NCBI GenBank assembly: GCA_964406795.1
Contig: CAYOTA010000008.1
Coordinates: forward strand, 1-64,000
Direction of reading: 5' to 3'
DNA: 64,000 nucleotides
Source: JAGORM01 sp964406795
GTDB lineage: Bacteria; Patescibacteriota; Microgenomatia; Levybacterales; GWA1-39-11
The notes under the pieces were generated by a model. It was not told the origin of the DNA and ran no database searches. It saw nothing but the letters and a program-made list of their open reading frames with translations. This document shows positions 1-7,321 of the stretch, piece by piece (positions within the stretch are counted from its first letter, which is position 1; every line of letters starts with the position of its first letter). The position numbers and the translations under genes were made by a program.

Positions 1-59
1 GAGTATCTTGATTCTTACTACCCCCAAGTGTTACCGAGGTACTCATCCAGTACATAATT

Positions 60-88
60 TTGCAAATAAACTGCAATTCTTTTATAAT
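60..88 (+). promoter_or_regulatory. Promoter of the PadR-like gene
   Basis: TTGCAA (60-65), a 17-nt spacer and TATAAT (83-88). The -10 ends 6 nt before the ATG at 95, so the transcript should start at or next to the start codon (leaderless). Confidence 0.7.
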
Positions 89-94
89 TCACGC

Positions 95-514
95 ATGAGT
101 AGTATCACAGAAAGACTGAGTGGTTTAAAAAGGCACATTAAAGATCGAAGAAATAGCAAGGAATTACCCCCGTTAGGTGCTCGTGAGAGTCAAATACTTG
201 CCCTTGCGTTCCAATGGGAATTAGAGGGAACCCCTTGGTGGTCAGGACATCTCATGATCGATATATATCGTGAAACAACAGGAGAGTCAATTGATCCTGG
301 TAGTATGTATAGTTCAGTGTATAAGCTTACAAAGCGACAAGCGTTAGCTTCCGCATGGGGATCTAGTGGTGAGCATGAGCGCACTCCTCTCCAAGATCCA
401 CCTCCCATCGATGGAAGTAGAAAGTCAATGTATTTTAGAATAACGGAAGTGGGAAATGGCCTTGCTAAGCCTGCCCATTTTGCGACAGTTATTAAGCCTG
501 AGAAATTTAGGTAA
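95..514 (+). CDS. PadR-like winged-helix transcriptional regulator
   Basis: A small 139-residue protein resembling PadR-family DNA-binding regulators. After a basic N-terminal stretch (about 1-25) it has the PadR helical pattern: LGARESQILALAF, then an IYRETTG segment followed by GSMYSSVYKLTKRQAL, which corresponds to the PadR recognition helix region (usually GTLYPxLxRLexxGL). Near the C-terminus YFRITEVG matches the beta-wing YYRLTExG. An upstream in-frame TTG exists at position 8, but the ATG at 95 is preferred because a good promoter sits just before it. PadR proteins usually repress nearby transporter or stress genes; no such target is obvious here. The long C-terminal dimerisation helix of classical PadR is short or missing. 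Fold assignment is fairly sure, ligand and target unknown. Confidence 0.7.
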   Translation: MSSITERLSGLKRHIKDRRNSKELPPLGARESQILALAFQWELEGTPWWSGHLMIDIYRETTGESIDPGSMYSSVYKLTKRQALASAWGSSGEHERTPLQDPPPIDGSRKSMYFRITEVGNGLAKPAHFATVIKPEKFR

Positions 515-546
515 GTTAGTTGTTGTTGCACCATCAAGACGTGCTG

Positions 547-1494
547 TTATTCTTCAGATTCGTCCTCAGCAGGTTTAACCTCCAAGTTTTCAGAGTTCTT
601 TAGCTCGTCAACTATTTCCCCAATATTTCCATCCATAAGACTGGGTAGATTGTGGAATGACTTTTGGATTCTGTGATCCGTTAGTCTGTCCTGCGGGAAA
701 TTGTATGTTCTAATTTTCTCAGCTCGCATTCCTTTTCCTACCTGAGTAGATTTAAGTTCAGCTATCATTTCATCCCGTTTTGCAATTTCCAACTCCCACA
801 GTTTTGCACGCAAAACTTTCATGGCGTTTTCGCGGTTTTGGTGCTGTTGGCGTTCATCCTGACACGTTACTACAATTCCTGTGGGTACGTGTTTAAGGCG
901 CACTGCCGTAGACACCTTATTAACGTTTTGGCCACCATGTCCACCTGCTCGGTATGCCTCAAATTCTATGTCATCTGGATTAATGTGTAAATCTACGTCT
1001 TCCAACTCGGGAAGTATTGAAACAACCACTGTGGACGTATGAACGCGTCCACGTTTTTCTGTTTCAGGAACGCGTTGAACTCTATGCACTCCTGATTCAT
1101 ATTTGTAAAAGGCAAAGGCGTTTCGTCCTACAACCTTGATAGTGTATTCATCCATAAGCTCAGTCCTAAATCCTTTGATTTGGGAAAAGCGTTGGTACAT
1201 ACGGAGTAGCTCATTTGCAAAAATCTTTGATTCGTCGCCTCCGGCAGCTCCCTTAATTTCCAAAATAGCGTTTCTGTGGTCTAGGTCATTTCGGGCCGCT
1301 TCTGTTTGGGCTGCACTCATAGTCATTTGGTTTGCAGATCCTTCAATTGCCATAAGTAGTGCATCTTTTTCTTCCTGTAGTCTTTTTAGCTCGTCAGATA
1401 CAAGTTCAGCCATGTCAGGGCTAGCTGAAAGCATGTCTTGCGTTTCTCTTATCTTTCTATCTAGTTCTATGATATTTTCTTGAATTCCGTCCAT
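547..1494 (-). CDS. prfA: Peptide chain release factor 1
   Basis: Class I release factor that recognises stop codons in the ribosomal A site and triggers hydrolysis of peptidyl-tRNA. The catalytic GGQ is clear within RAGGHGGQNVNKVSTAVR. It is RF1-like rather than RF2-like: the codon-recognition tripeptide region reads VPETEKRGRVHTST, where RF1 has PxT and RF2 has SPF. At 315 residues it is shorter than the usual ~360; the N-terminal domain is trimmed but the coiled part is present. The ATG at 1494 has TATAAT on the minus strand (1502-1507) only 7 nt upstream, so the mRNA is probably leaderless. It lies downstream of rpmE on the same strand, as in many bacteria where rpmE and prfA are neighbours. 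Confident. Confidence 0.96.
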   Translation of the reverse strand: MDGIQENIIELDRKIRETQDMLSASPDMAELVSDELKRLQEEKDALLMAIEGSANQMTMSAAQTEAARNDLDHRNAILEIKGAAGGDESKIFANELLRMYQRFSQIKGFRTELMDEYTIKVVGRNAFAFYKYESGVHRVQRVPETEKRGRVHTSTVVVSILPELEDVDLHINPDDIEFEAYRAGGHGGQNVNKVSTAVRLKHVPTGIVVTCQDERQQHQNRENAMKVLRAKLWELEIAKRDEMIAELKSTQVGKGMRAEKIRTYNFPQDRLTDHRIQKSFHNLPSLMDGNIGEIVDELKNSENLEVKPAEDESEE

Positions 1495-1550
1495 AGGTTA
1501 AATTATACACAATTAGGTATTACGCCTTGTGTAAGGGAGTAGGGGATACG

Positions 1551-1841
1551 TTACTGTTTTTTGAGGGCTGCTAACATTTCTTTAAGAGTCTTTGGTCCAT
1601 TGTCTTCCTTAATATCTTTTTCTTTTTTAACCACTATTTTCTTAGCGTCAATTTTCTTTTGGAATTTCTCAATACGTGATGCTGTATCTACGAATTTTTG
1701 AGTTCCTGTATAAAATGGGTGACAGTTATAGCACAATTCAACGTGAATGGTGTCTTTTGTAGAACCCACGTTAAACATGTTGCCGCAGGAGCAGATGACC
1801 TGTGCTGTTGGATTATAATTTGGATGTCCTTGTGCCTTCAT
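1551..1841 (-). CDS. rpmE: Ribosomal protein bL31
   Basis: Large-subunit ribosomal protein L31, which bridges the subunits near the central protuberance. The N-terminal half carries the zinc-binding form: CSCG near residues 18-21 and CYNCHPFYTG near 37-46, i.e. the C+ variety with CxC and CxxC. The conserved HPFYTG and a following FVDTASRIEKFQKK complete the family core at about residue 65. A further ~30 residues of lysine/glutamate-rich tail (KKIVVKKEKDIKEDNG) extend beyond the usual ~70 residues. It is on the same strand as prfA, 56 nt upstream of it. A structured leader with its own promoter lies before it (see separate entries). Identity is confident; the function of the tail is unknown. 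Confidence 0.95.
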   Translation of the reverse strand: MKAQGHPNYNPTAQVICSCGNMFNVGSTKDTIHVELCYNCHPFYTGTQKFVDTASRIEKFQKKIDAKKIVVKKEKDIKEDNGPKTLKEMLAALKKQ

Positions 1842-1865
1842 TTTATGAGCCTAGAAATAGGCGAG

Positions 1866-1910
1866 AAAAATACCGGGAGTCTCTAGCTGAAAGCTAAGAG
1901 TTAACGGTAT
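1866..1910 (-). terminator. Terminator-like hairpin in front of rpmE (possible attenuator)
   Basis: On the minus strand ATACCG (1910-1905) pairs with CGGTAT (1875-1870) and is followed by a short T run. An inner stem CTC(T)TAGC/GCTAGAG closes on TTTCA. It can be the terminator of the upstream permease gene, but a promoter-like pair lies immediately upstream of it, which would place the structure inside the rpmE 5' leader. Confidence 0.5.
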
Positions 1911-1918
1911 GAATTATT

Positions 1919-1947
1919 ATTATACTCGAATCAGGCGTCAAATACAA
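1919..1947 (-). promoter_or_regulatory. Putative rpmE promoter
   Basis: Minus strand TTGTAT (1947-1942), 17-nt spacer, TATAAT (1924-1919). Transcription would begin near 1912, directly before the terminator-like stem, giving a leader of about 70 nt for rpmE. Confidence 0.5.
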
Positions 1948-1953
1948 GAGAAT

Positions 1954-2868
1954 CTATCTTTTTTTGGCGAGTTTGTGGAATGGGTGGTAGTTAAAGCGTC
2001 CTTCAGCAATAAATATACCCAAGAACACGAGAATTGATCCTATCATAAAGTAAATGGTAGGTGATTCCCCTAAAAGCGGGTAGGCTATAATTACTGCAAT
2101 TATAGGATCCATATAAATAAAGAGCCCCACGTCCTCAACCGGCATATATTTAAGAGCCCACGTGTGCAAATAATACGCTATAACTGATGACAAAATAGCA
2201 CCAAAAAGAATTCCTAGTATTACCTGCTCATTGATTATGGGTAAAAATCCCACTCGCTGGATTTCATCAAAAAACATGGGTAGAAATCCCAGTGTTCCTA
2301 TTAAAAATGACCAAAATGTAATAGTGAGTGGGTCGTATCGTTTTATAATTTTTTTAATAAGAATTGCTGAGATTACACTTCCAAACATGGATAACACCAG
2401 AAACACATTACCTAGTAGTGATATATCAAATCCATGCTCAATTCCGGGAATAATAACAATACCGAGTATTCCTAAAAGGCCGGTGAGTCCGCCTAAAATT
2501 GTGCGTTTTTTAAGTTTGTCTTTTAGAAATATAAACCCAAAAAGAATTATAAAAAGAGGAGCAGAGGAGGCTATAATAGGAGCGTTTATACTGTCAGAGT
2601 ACTCTAGACCCAGGAAGAAAAAAGAAATGTTAATGGTGATACCGGTGAGCGCAATTACTATAATTGAGAAAAAGTCCTTGGGTTTAACCTGTAATTTATT
2701 TTTTACAAATGGGAGTAGGATAAGTGTTGCAAGCCCAAACCGCAGGATAGCCAACGTAAAGGGTGGGGTAGACATGAGCGACCATTTAAAGATGGGCGCG
2801 GCAGCTCCCCAAATAATATTGGCAATGATTAACGCAAAAATGGCTTTTTGGACAGTTGTAAGTCTCAT
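1954..2868 (-). CDS. EamA/DMT-family permease
   Basis: An integral membrane protein of 304 residues with about ten hydrophobic helices, fitting the drug/metabolite transporter superfamily (two tandem EamA units of five helices). The start IIANIIWGAAAPIFKWSL matches the EamA opening pattern (N.xWGxxfxxxK), and the second repeat includes a conserved LxGExPT-like element, LLGESPTIYFMIGSILVFLGIF, written here in two parts as LLGESPT and a following glycine-rich helix. Such carriers export or import amino acids, nucleosides or sugars; the substrate cannot be read from sequence. The C-terminus is short and basic. It precedes rpmE on the same strand with about 110 nt between, so it is probably a separate unit. 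Confidence 0.85.
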   Translation of the reverse strand: MRLTTVQKAIFALIIANIIWGAAAPIFKWSLMSTPPFTLAILRFGLATLILLPFVKNKLQVKPKDFFSIIVIALTGITINISFFFLGLEYSDSINAPIIASSAPLFIILFGFIFLKDKLKKRTILGGLTGLLGILGIVIIPGIEHGFDISLLGNVFLVLSMFGSVISAILIKKIIKRYDPLTITFWSFLIGTLGFLPMFFDEIQRVGFLPIINEQVILGILFGAILSSVIAYYLHTWALKYMPVEDVGLFIYMDPIIAVIIAYPLLGESPTIYFMIGSILVFLGIFIAEGRFNYHPFHKLAKKR

Positions 2869-2910
2869 ATTTTTATTGTTCGAGTGAAAGGAGAACTGAA
2901 ATTATATCTA

Positions 2911-3165
2911 TTAATAATTACTCCATAGTGCTTCTTTTTTCTTCCTACTAAAATCTTTAACTTGATGCTCACGTTCCCTTGCCTGTGTTATGTTTGTAAA
3001 TTCTTCTGTCCATTTAAGTTCCTTGAATCCATGTTTTTCTGTGAACCTACTACCTTTTCCTGACCTATGCTGCTCAAGTCTTTGCTCAAGATTCCAAGTG
3101 ATACCAGTATAATAAAGTCCATCCATGCATTCAATGATGTAGACAATCCACTTCCATTGTTTCAC
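2911..3165 (-). CDS. Small GIY-YIG domain protein
   Basis: An 84-residue single-domain protein of the GIY-YIG endonuclease superfamily (UPF0213/YhbQ-like). The two signature strands are VYIIEC and YYTGIT (positions about 8-23), followed by the catalytic arginine in NLEQRLEQHRSGKGSRFT; a C-terminal glutamate-rich helix, AREREHQVKDFSRKKK, supplies the acidic metal ligand. The start is GTG. Family members are structure-specific or stand-alone nucleases of largely unknown cellular role; in CPR genomes they are frequent and often solitary. A second copy of the family lies at 21812-22060. The preceding ~95 nt toward hisS contain nothing recognised. Confidence 0.85.
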   Translation of the reverse strand: MKQWKWIVYIIECMDGLYYTGITWNLEQRLEQHRSGKGSRFTEKHGFKELKWTEEFTNITQAREREHQVKDFSRKKKEALWSNY

Positions 3166-3259
3166 ATAATTAAGAGTATCAAATTACTATTCGGGATAAA
3201 ATTAGGAAACATACTATTTAGACTTCTCACTGTGTTCGAAGAATATAATTTAGGAAGAT

Positions 3260-4477
3260 TTAGCTTAACATCTGTATCGCATCGGAAACAGTCGCAGTTT
3301 TTTGCTCACGGGTGTCCAACGCTTTAATAGTTACCATACCTTTTTCTTTTTCTTCCGGTCCAATAGTTACCATGTAAGGGATTTTTTTCTTGATCGCATA
3401 TTTTAGTTGTTTTTCCATTTTTGCATTCGGATCTAGGTAGAGTTCTGTATTAATGTTATTGAGGCGCAATTCTTGCGCCAGCTTCTCTGAGTCAGGAAGG
3501 GAAATTTCATCAAACACTGTAACAAGCACTTTGGTAACTGACGGGCTTATTTTAAGCAGATTTTGGGACTCAAGCGCTTCCATCAGTCTATCAAATCCAA
3601 AGGCAAATCCTACGGCTGGTATGCTTGATCCTGAATTTATTGAAGGAGAGAACATTCCAATTAAATTATCATACCTTCCGCCACCGCCCACTGATCCTGC
3701 ATCATATCCTTCTATTTCAACTTCTATAATAATACCGGTGTAATAATCCAGACCGCGAGCAAGAGTTGGTTCAAAGGTTATCCAACTGCTAACTTCTAAC
3801 TTCTGACTACTAACAATATTAATTATTTCTTGAATGCGTTCTGTTGGTTTTGAATTCCTGACTGTTTCCAGGATTGCCTCATCAAGCCCTTTGGATGTTA
3901 GCTCGAGCCTAACACCATCTTCTCCAATTTTTTTCAGTTTATCAATTGCAATGATGGCTTCTTTTGGAACATCTTTAAAAGTTGCCCGGTCGTTTATTAA
4001 AATCTTGAAGTTTTTAAATCCAAGTCGTTCTAAAGCTGCCTTGGCAACCATTAGAATTTCGGAGTCCGCTGAGGCTGAATTAACCCCTGCAATATCTATG
4101 TCACATTGTAAAAACTCCCTAAACCTTCCTTTTTGTGTGTTTTCACCTCTCCATACATTTGACACTTGATAGCGTTTAAAAGGGGAGGAGAGTTGCTCAC
4201 CGTACTGGGCAACCACACGGGCTAGCGGAACAGTCTGGTCATACCGCATGGCGACACGTCTGTCGCCATTATCGGTAAATCTGTACATTAATTTATCTCC
4301 CTCATCTCCGTACTTTCCCATGAGGATTTCCTCATACTCCAGAGCAGGGGTTTCTAATGGTTCAAATCCATAAGACTCAAACACTTTTTTCAAAGTGTCT
4401 ATGACATATGTACGTTTCCTGGCTTCTTCGGGTAAAAAGTCCCTAAATCCTTTAAGTGTTTGAATATTTTGTGCCAT
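3260..4477 (-). CDS. hisS: Histidyl-tRNA synthetase
   Basis: Class II aminoacyl-tRNA synthetase charging tRNA-His; 405 residues, near the usual 420. Motif 1 region begins GFRDFLPEEARKR; motif 2 is YQVSNVWRGENTQKGRFREF; the histidine-specific motif LARGLDYYTG is present, and motif 3 is seen in VGFAFGFDRLMEAL. The C-terminal anticodon-binding domain (about 320-405) contains the typical TVFDEISLPDSEKLAQELR. The ATG at 4477 has an extended -10 (TGATAGTAT, hexamer at 4485-4490) only 7 nt upstream, suggesting a leaderless mRNA. Odd feature: just before the LARGLDYYTG motif the coding DNA contains four heptanucleotide repeats (3784-3811) that encode a serine-rich linker. Function is certain. Confidence 0.97.
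   Translation of the reverse strand: MAQNIQTLKGFRDFLPEEARKRTYVIDTLKKVFESYGFEPLETPALEYEEILMGKYGDEGDKLMYRFTDNGDRRVAMRYDQTVPLARVVAQYGEQLSSPFKRYQVSNVWRGENTQKGRFREFLQCDIDIAGVNSASADSEILMVAKAALERLGFKNFKILINDRATFKDVPKEAIIAIDKLKKIGEDGVRLELTSKGLDEAILETVRNSKPTERIQEIINIVSSQKLEVSSWITFEPTLARGLDYYTGIIIEVEIEGYDAGSVGGGGRYDNLIGMFSPSINSGSSIPAVGFAFGFDRLMEALESQNLLKISPSVTKVLVTVFDEISLPDSEKLAQELRLNNINTELYLDPNAKMEKQLKYAIKKKIPYMVTIGPEEKEKGMVTIKALDTREQKTATVSDAIQMLS
3784..3814. repeat. Heptanucleotide microsatellite inside hisS
   Basis: Period-7 units on the plus strand: aactgct, aacttct, aacttct, gactact, then aac. The unit is not a multiple of three, so gain or loss of one copy would shift the hisS frame. A related heptad array lies at 9088-9157. 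Confidence 0.8.
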
Positions 4478-4497
4478 AGATTTGATACTATCATGTT

Positions 4498-5169
4498 TTA
4501 GGCTGTAGGTACAGATGTGCGGATGTATAAAACGCGATCTCTGTTTTCAGGATCCATGGCGCCCCTGGTATTTCCGGTTTTCCTAATTTCCCCATTTTGT
4601 CGTATAACTTCAGGTCCCAACACTTGCTGCATCCCAAACTTTTGCGCAACAGCCACCATAGGGCTTTGCCAGTTTGTACGCATAACAAGTGGAATTCCAA
4701 GTCTTTCTGATTCACTGACCATCGTTTGGGCAAATATATTGCTAATTCCCTGGCCTCTGTTCTCAGGTTTAACGCCTGTTTCGGAAAAATAAAACACGTT
4801 TTCAACTACGCCGCTTTCATTTAGCACTTGTTTAATAAGTTCCTGGCCAGTCTCTGTTTTATATTTTTCAGCGACCAGATCTTCTACGGATGTAGGAAAT
4901 CCCCATGCAAATCCTATTAGCTCCCCTGCCTCTTTTCTTTTTTTGTCAACTATAGCACCGGGCTTACTTGTTTCTTTTGAGATAGCGGAAAGTGTTTCGC
5001 GTCTGGGATAAAATGGCTCAAGTAGTGCATCTTCTGGGCACGGACAGACATCTTGGCCTTTTGTTTCCAGTCCAAATGTTTTGTCGCAGCTATCCCCGGT
5101 ACATTTTTTATATTCGTTCCAGGGTGGACCTGCAAATACTACTTCATATGTTTTTGCTAGTTCACTCAT
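4498..5169 (-). CDS. GNAT-family acetyltransferase with Cys-rich N-terminal segment
   Basis: A 223-residue protein whose C-terminal half looks like an N-acetyltransferase of the GNAT fold: FYFSETGVKPENRGQGISN contains the acetyl-CoA pyrophosphate loop (R-G-Q-G-I/A) after a beta-4 strand, followed by the long helix IFAQTMVSESERLG and a beta-5 strand VMRTNWQSP. The N-terminal 60 residues carry KKCTGDSCDKTFG and CPCPEDALLEPFYPR, four or five cysteines that may bind metal. Substrate unknown. The ATG at 5169 is preceded on the minus strand by a strong ribosome-binding site AGGGAGGTG about 8-10 nt upstream, unlike the leaderless neighbours. A hairpin sits in its leader (5207-5235). Confidence 0.75.
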   Translation of the reverse strand: MSELAKTYEVVFAGPPWNEYKKCTGDSCDKTFGLETKGQDVCPCPEDALLEPFYPRRETLSAISKETSKPGAIVDKKRKEAGELIGFAWGFPTSVEDLVAEKYKTETGQELIKQVLNESGVVENVFYFSETGVKPENRGQGISNIFAQTMVSESERLGIPLVMRTNWQSPMVAVAQKFGMQQVLGPEVIRQNGEIRKTGNTRGAMDPENRDRVLYIRTSVPTA

Positions 5170-5206
5170 ATCTTTTCACCTCCCTTCAAAGACTTCGTCT
5201 TTTCAG

Positions 5207-5235
5207 GACCACGTTCAGGCAAGCTGAATGTGGCC
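5207..5235 (-). other. Hairpin in leader of the acetyltransferase gene
   Basis: On the plus strand GACCACGTTCAG pairs with CTGAATGTGGCC around the loop GCAAG, about 11 bp with one G-T pair. It lies between the upstream terminator and the ribosome-binding site. No T run follows, so it is not a classical terminator; role unknown. Confidence 0.55.
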
Positions 5236-5242
5236 ATTTTGG

Positions 5243-5270
5243 CACAAAAAAACCGCCTTGTCGGCGGTTT
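5243..5270 (-). terminator. Rho-independent terminator of the YerC-like gene
   Basis: Minus strand AACCGCC (5269-5263), loop GACAA, GGCGGTT (5257-5251), then a run of eight T. It sits 26 nt after the stop of the TrpR-related gene and points in its direction. Confidence 0.88.
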
Positions 5271-5295
5271 GTATAATATAGTTTTAACTACTAAA

Positions 5296-5628
5296 TTACA
5301 CCGCCGTAAGTACGGTGTTTACATGGCTTAGTTGATTTTTCTTATTTTTCATTTGTCTTTTGATTGCTAATTTATATCCATTCATTCCTTTGTCCAACCA
5401 TTTAGAAATACGTGCAATAGTGGTGCTGCTCATGCCCGTTTCTTTCTCTATTTTAAGATATGTGTCTTTTTTTGCGAGCATTTGGGCAACTTTCCATCTA
5501 TTGCTGAATTCTTTTAATTCTTCCTCGGTTAACAAATCCCGTAAAAATGCATTCAGTTCTGACTCGGTTTTTAAACAGAGTAGTGCTTTATACAATTCTT
5601 TTGTTTTGTGATCCGGGTTAAATTTCAC
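5296..5628 (-). CDS. TrpR-related regulator, YerC/YecD family
   Basis: A 110-residue protein of the TrpR-like helix-turn-helix superfamily, YerC/YecD subgroup. The family core is complete: LYKALLCLKTESELNAFLRD, then LLTEEELKEFSNRWKVAQML, and the DNA-binding helices YLKIEKETGMSSTTIARISK followed by WLDKGMNGYKLAI. Classical TrpR needs tryptophan as corepressor; YerC-type proteins lack a proven ligand. The start is GTG at 5628 and is overlapped by an 18-bp dyad centred on GTTAAC, with a second dyad of the same geometry just upstream (see 5627-5667); this suggests autoregulation. A terminator follows the gene. It is divergent from the gene at 5727, so both may share control. Family assignment is firm. 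Confidence 0.9.
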   Translation of the reverse strand: MKFNPDHKTKELYKALLCLKTESELNAFLRDLLTEEELKEFSNRWKVAQMLAKKDTYLKIEKETGMSSTTIARISKWLDKGMNGYKLAIKRQMKNKKNQLSHVNTVLTAV

Positions 5629-5667
5629 TTTTGTTAACTAAAGTATAATACTTTATCTGAGTAAAGT
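5627..5667. promoter_or_regulatory. Two tandem ACTTT-N8-AAAGT dyads (putative operators)
   Basis: Dyad 1: ACTTT 5627-5631, eight bases, AAAGT 5640-5644, with GTTAAC at its centre. Dyad 2: ACTTT 5650-5654, eight bases, AAAGT 5663-5667. Centres are 23 bp apart, about two helical turns. The inner half-sites also form AAAGTAT-A-ATACTTT (5640-5654), which contains a TATACT-like -10 for the minus-strand gene. Binding by the adjacent TrpR-related protein is inferred. Confidence 0.6.
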
Positions 5668-5690
5668 CAAGAAGTGTATTATTACTCCGC

Positions 5691-5719
5691 TTGACAGCAC
5701 TATAGGGTAGGTTTATAAT
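5691..5719 (+). promoter_or_regulatory. Consensus promoter of the gene at 5727
   Basis: TTGACA (5691-5696), 17-nt spacer, TATAAT (5714-5719): a perfect sigma-70 consensus pair. The ATG at 5727 starts 7 nt after the -10, so the transcript should begin on or beside the start codon. Confidence 0.88.
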
Positions 5720-5726
5720 CCAAATT

Positions 5727-6140
5727 ATGCCTAGAATGTCTGAACAAGAGCCAGTATTTGATCAAGCCCTAAAACCTGTTTTACTAGGAAGGATTCATTT
5801 GTCAGTGTCAGCGGATGCAGCAATAAAAAGGGCGCGAGAAGTGGCTAATGATAGACACCAGCCGGTGGGACTTTCGCATATAGCATTTGCTTGTATGCTG
5901 GACGAAAACTTACGTCTAGATCTTGAGGATCGCATTGGAGAAGAGAAAACAAGCGAAGCGTTTAGGGCTGTTTCCGAAGCACTTAATTACCCTTCAAATC
6001 AAGGTATGAGTAGGTTGTTTTCCATGGCTAAATGGATTCATGGAAGAGGAGATGTGGAGGCGGAAGATTTATTACTTGCGTCAGCTAGTCTCCAGGCACA
6101 AACTCAATCTAGCCGAAAACACCTCAAACGCGTGGTATAG
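5727..6140 (+). CDS. Small protein resembling the Clp N-terminal (double Clp repeat) domain
   Basis: 137 residues, mostly helical, no membrane segment. Two halves resemble Clp-N repeats: SADAAIKRAREVANDRHQPV followed by GLSHIAFACML (compare AxxxAxxxVGxEHLLLALL), and a second copy MSRLFSMAKWIHGRGDVEAE followed by DLLLASASL. In ClpA/C these repeats bind adaptors and substrates; stand-alone versions (ClpS-independent Clp-N proteins) are known. No AAA+ domain follows in this gene. It is driven by a consensus promoter and likely translated from a leaderless mRNA; a second ATG three codons downstream (5736) is possible. It lies divergent to the TrpR-related regulator. Fold similarity is suggestive only; function is unknown. 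Confidence 0.55.
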   Translation: MPRMSEQEPVFDQALKPVLLGRIHLSVSADAAIKRAREVANDRHQPVGLSHIAFACMLDENLRLDLEDRIGEEKTSEAFRAVSEALNYPSNQGMSRLFSMAKWIHGRGDVEAEDLLLASASLQAQTQSSRKHLKRVV

Positions 6141-6255
6141 CCACAAATTGTCAGGATTATGTTGTTTTTGAGTCAAGCTATACTTTCCACAAGGCGCTAC
6201 AATCTCTTCTAGATATGCAGTAGGAAGTTAAACACCTCTGCATTTTCGTTTTTTT

Positions 6256-7317
6256 ATGGCTGTTCCAGAAGCTTTTAGATATAATCCATCTGACCATTCT
6301 AGAAACCCGCAACGCGTTGCGCACTATACACGCGCACAAGCAATTGGTGTTTGGCAGCACAACAACCTGGCAAATACTGACACACTCAGAGCTTTTTTAA
6401 GTGGAGATAGAGAAGCGTACTCGCCAGAGAATGCTCAAGAAGTAGATAGGTTAAAGGCTGCAAACGCCAAATTTAAAGAAAGTGCATACACTCCTGAGGC
6501 TATGCAAGAGCGTTTTAAAATTCGTGATGCGTATACAGCAGCCGAAGCTAAGCTTGAGAATCCCACTGATATAGAGCGAGCACGTGCACGTATCCTAGCA
6601 CTTGATGGTGCAATAATCGTCACGGATTACGATAACACCATAACTAATGAAAAAAAGATAAGAAAAATAAGAGGGGTTAAGCCTGGACATCCGGGGGCAG
6701 TTGTTGCTGACCCTGTGTTAGCAGAGTTTGGCCACAAAGGATTTGCTGATGCATATACTGAATTATATTCTGCTTCTTTTCAGAAATTAGCCCAGGAATT
6801 TCCTGAAGATTTTTTTGAAAATGGGCGCACAACACCCTTGCGAGACGGAGCTTACGAGTTATTTCAAGCATTAAAGGATTCAAATATCCCCTTGCGGATA
6901 GCCAGTGCAAATTTGGACCTCGCAATTTATGGTACGTTATCGCATCTTCCCCACCCAGACGACACAGAAGTACACTCAATCACATTGGACTCAACTAATG
7001 CCGTGCACAAAGATGCAGTTATTGTGCACCAAGCACTGAAAGACAAAAAGGCCCCAATTTATATGGGAGATGGCGCGTCGGATATTCCTGCTATGGACGC
7101 CGCTGATGTTGTACCTTTTTATATTGCCTTGGAAGGTAGCGAATTTGCAAATGCGCTGAAGGAAAGGGGATTACTGCATTTTGAATATCAGACACATTAT
7201 GATATAAAGAACATCTTAACTGAAGTAGGAGTATTAAAAGAGTCGGGAGTGCCTAGATCAGGCTCCATGAATATTTCAGACATTCCTAGATTGCAAGAAT
7301 TAGCAGTTGTTTCATAA
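6256..7317 (+). CDS. HAD-superfamily phosphatase with N-terminal extension
   Basis: A 353-residue protein; the catalytic part (about 115-325) has all four HAD motifs: motif I DYDNTIT (nucleophile Asp and acid/base Asp), motif II LRIASAN, motif III the lysine in HKDAVI, and motif IV GDGASDIPAMDAAD. The cap segment between motifs I and II is about 80 residues. It is therefore probably a magnesium-dependent phosphohydrolase, substrate unknown. The first ~110 residues (NPSDHSRNPQRVAHYTRAQA onwards) are charged and helical, with no recognised domain. The gene leads a tight operon: the next gene starts 4 nt after the stop and a hexokinase-like gene follows 8 nt after that, so a sugar-phosphate substrate is a reasonable guess. 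Confidence 0.8.
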   Translation: MAVPEAFRYNPSDHSRNPQRVAHYTRAQAIGVWQHNNLANTDTLRAFLSGDREAYSPENAQEVDRLKAANAKFKESAYTPEAMQERFKIRDAYTAAEAKLENPTDIERARARILALDGAIIVTDYDNTITNEKKIRKIRGVKPGHPGAVVADPVLAEFGHKGFADAYTELYSASFQKLAQEFPEDFFENGRTTPLRDGAYELFQALKDSNIPLRIASANLDLAIYGTLSHLPHPDDTEVHSITLDSTNAVHKDAVIVHQALKDKKAPIYMGDGASDIPAMDAADVVPFYIALEGSEFANALKERGLLHFEYQTHYDIKNILTEVGVLKESGVPRSGSMNISDIPRLQELAVVS

Positions 7318-7321
7318 AAAT

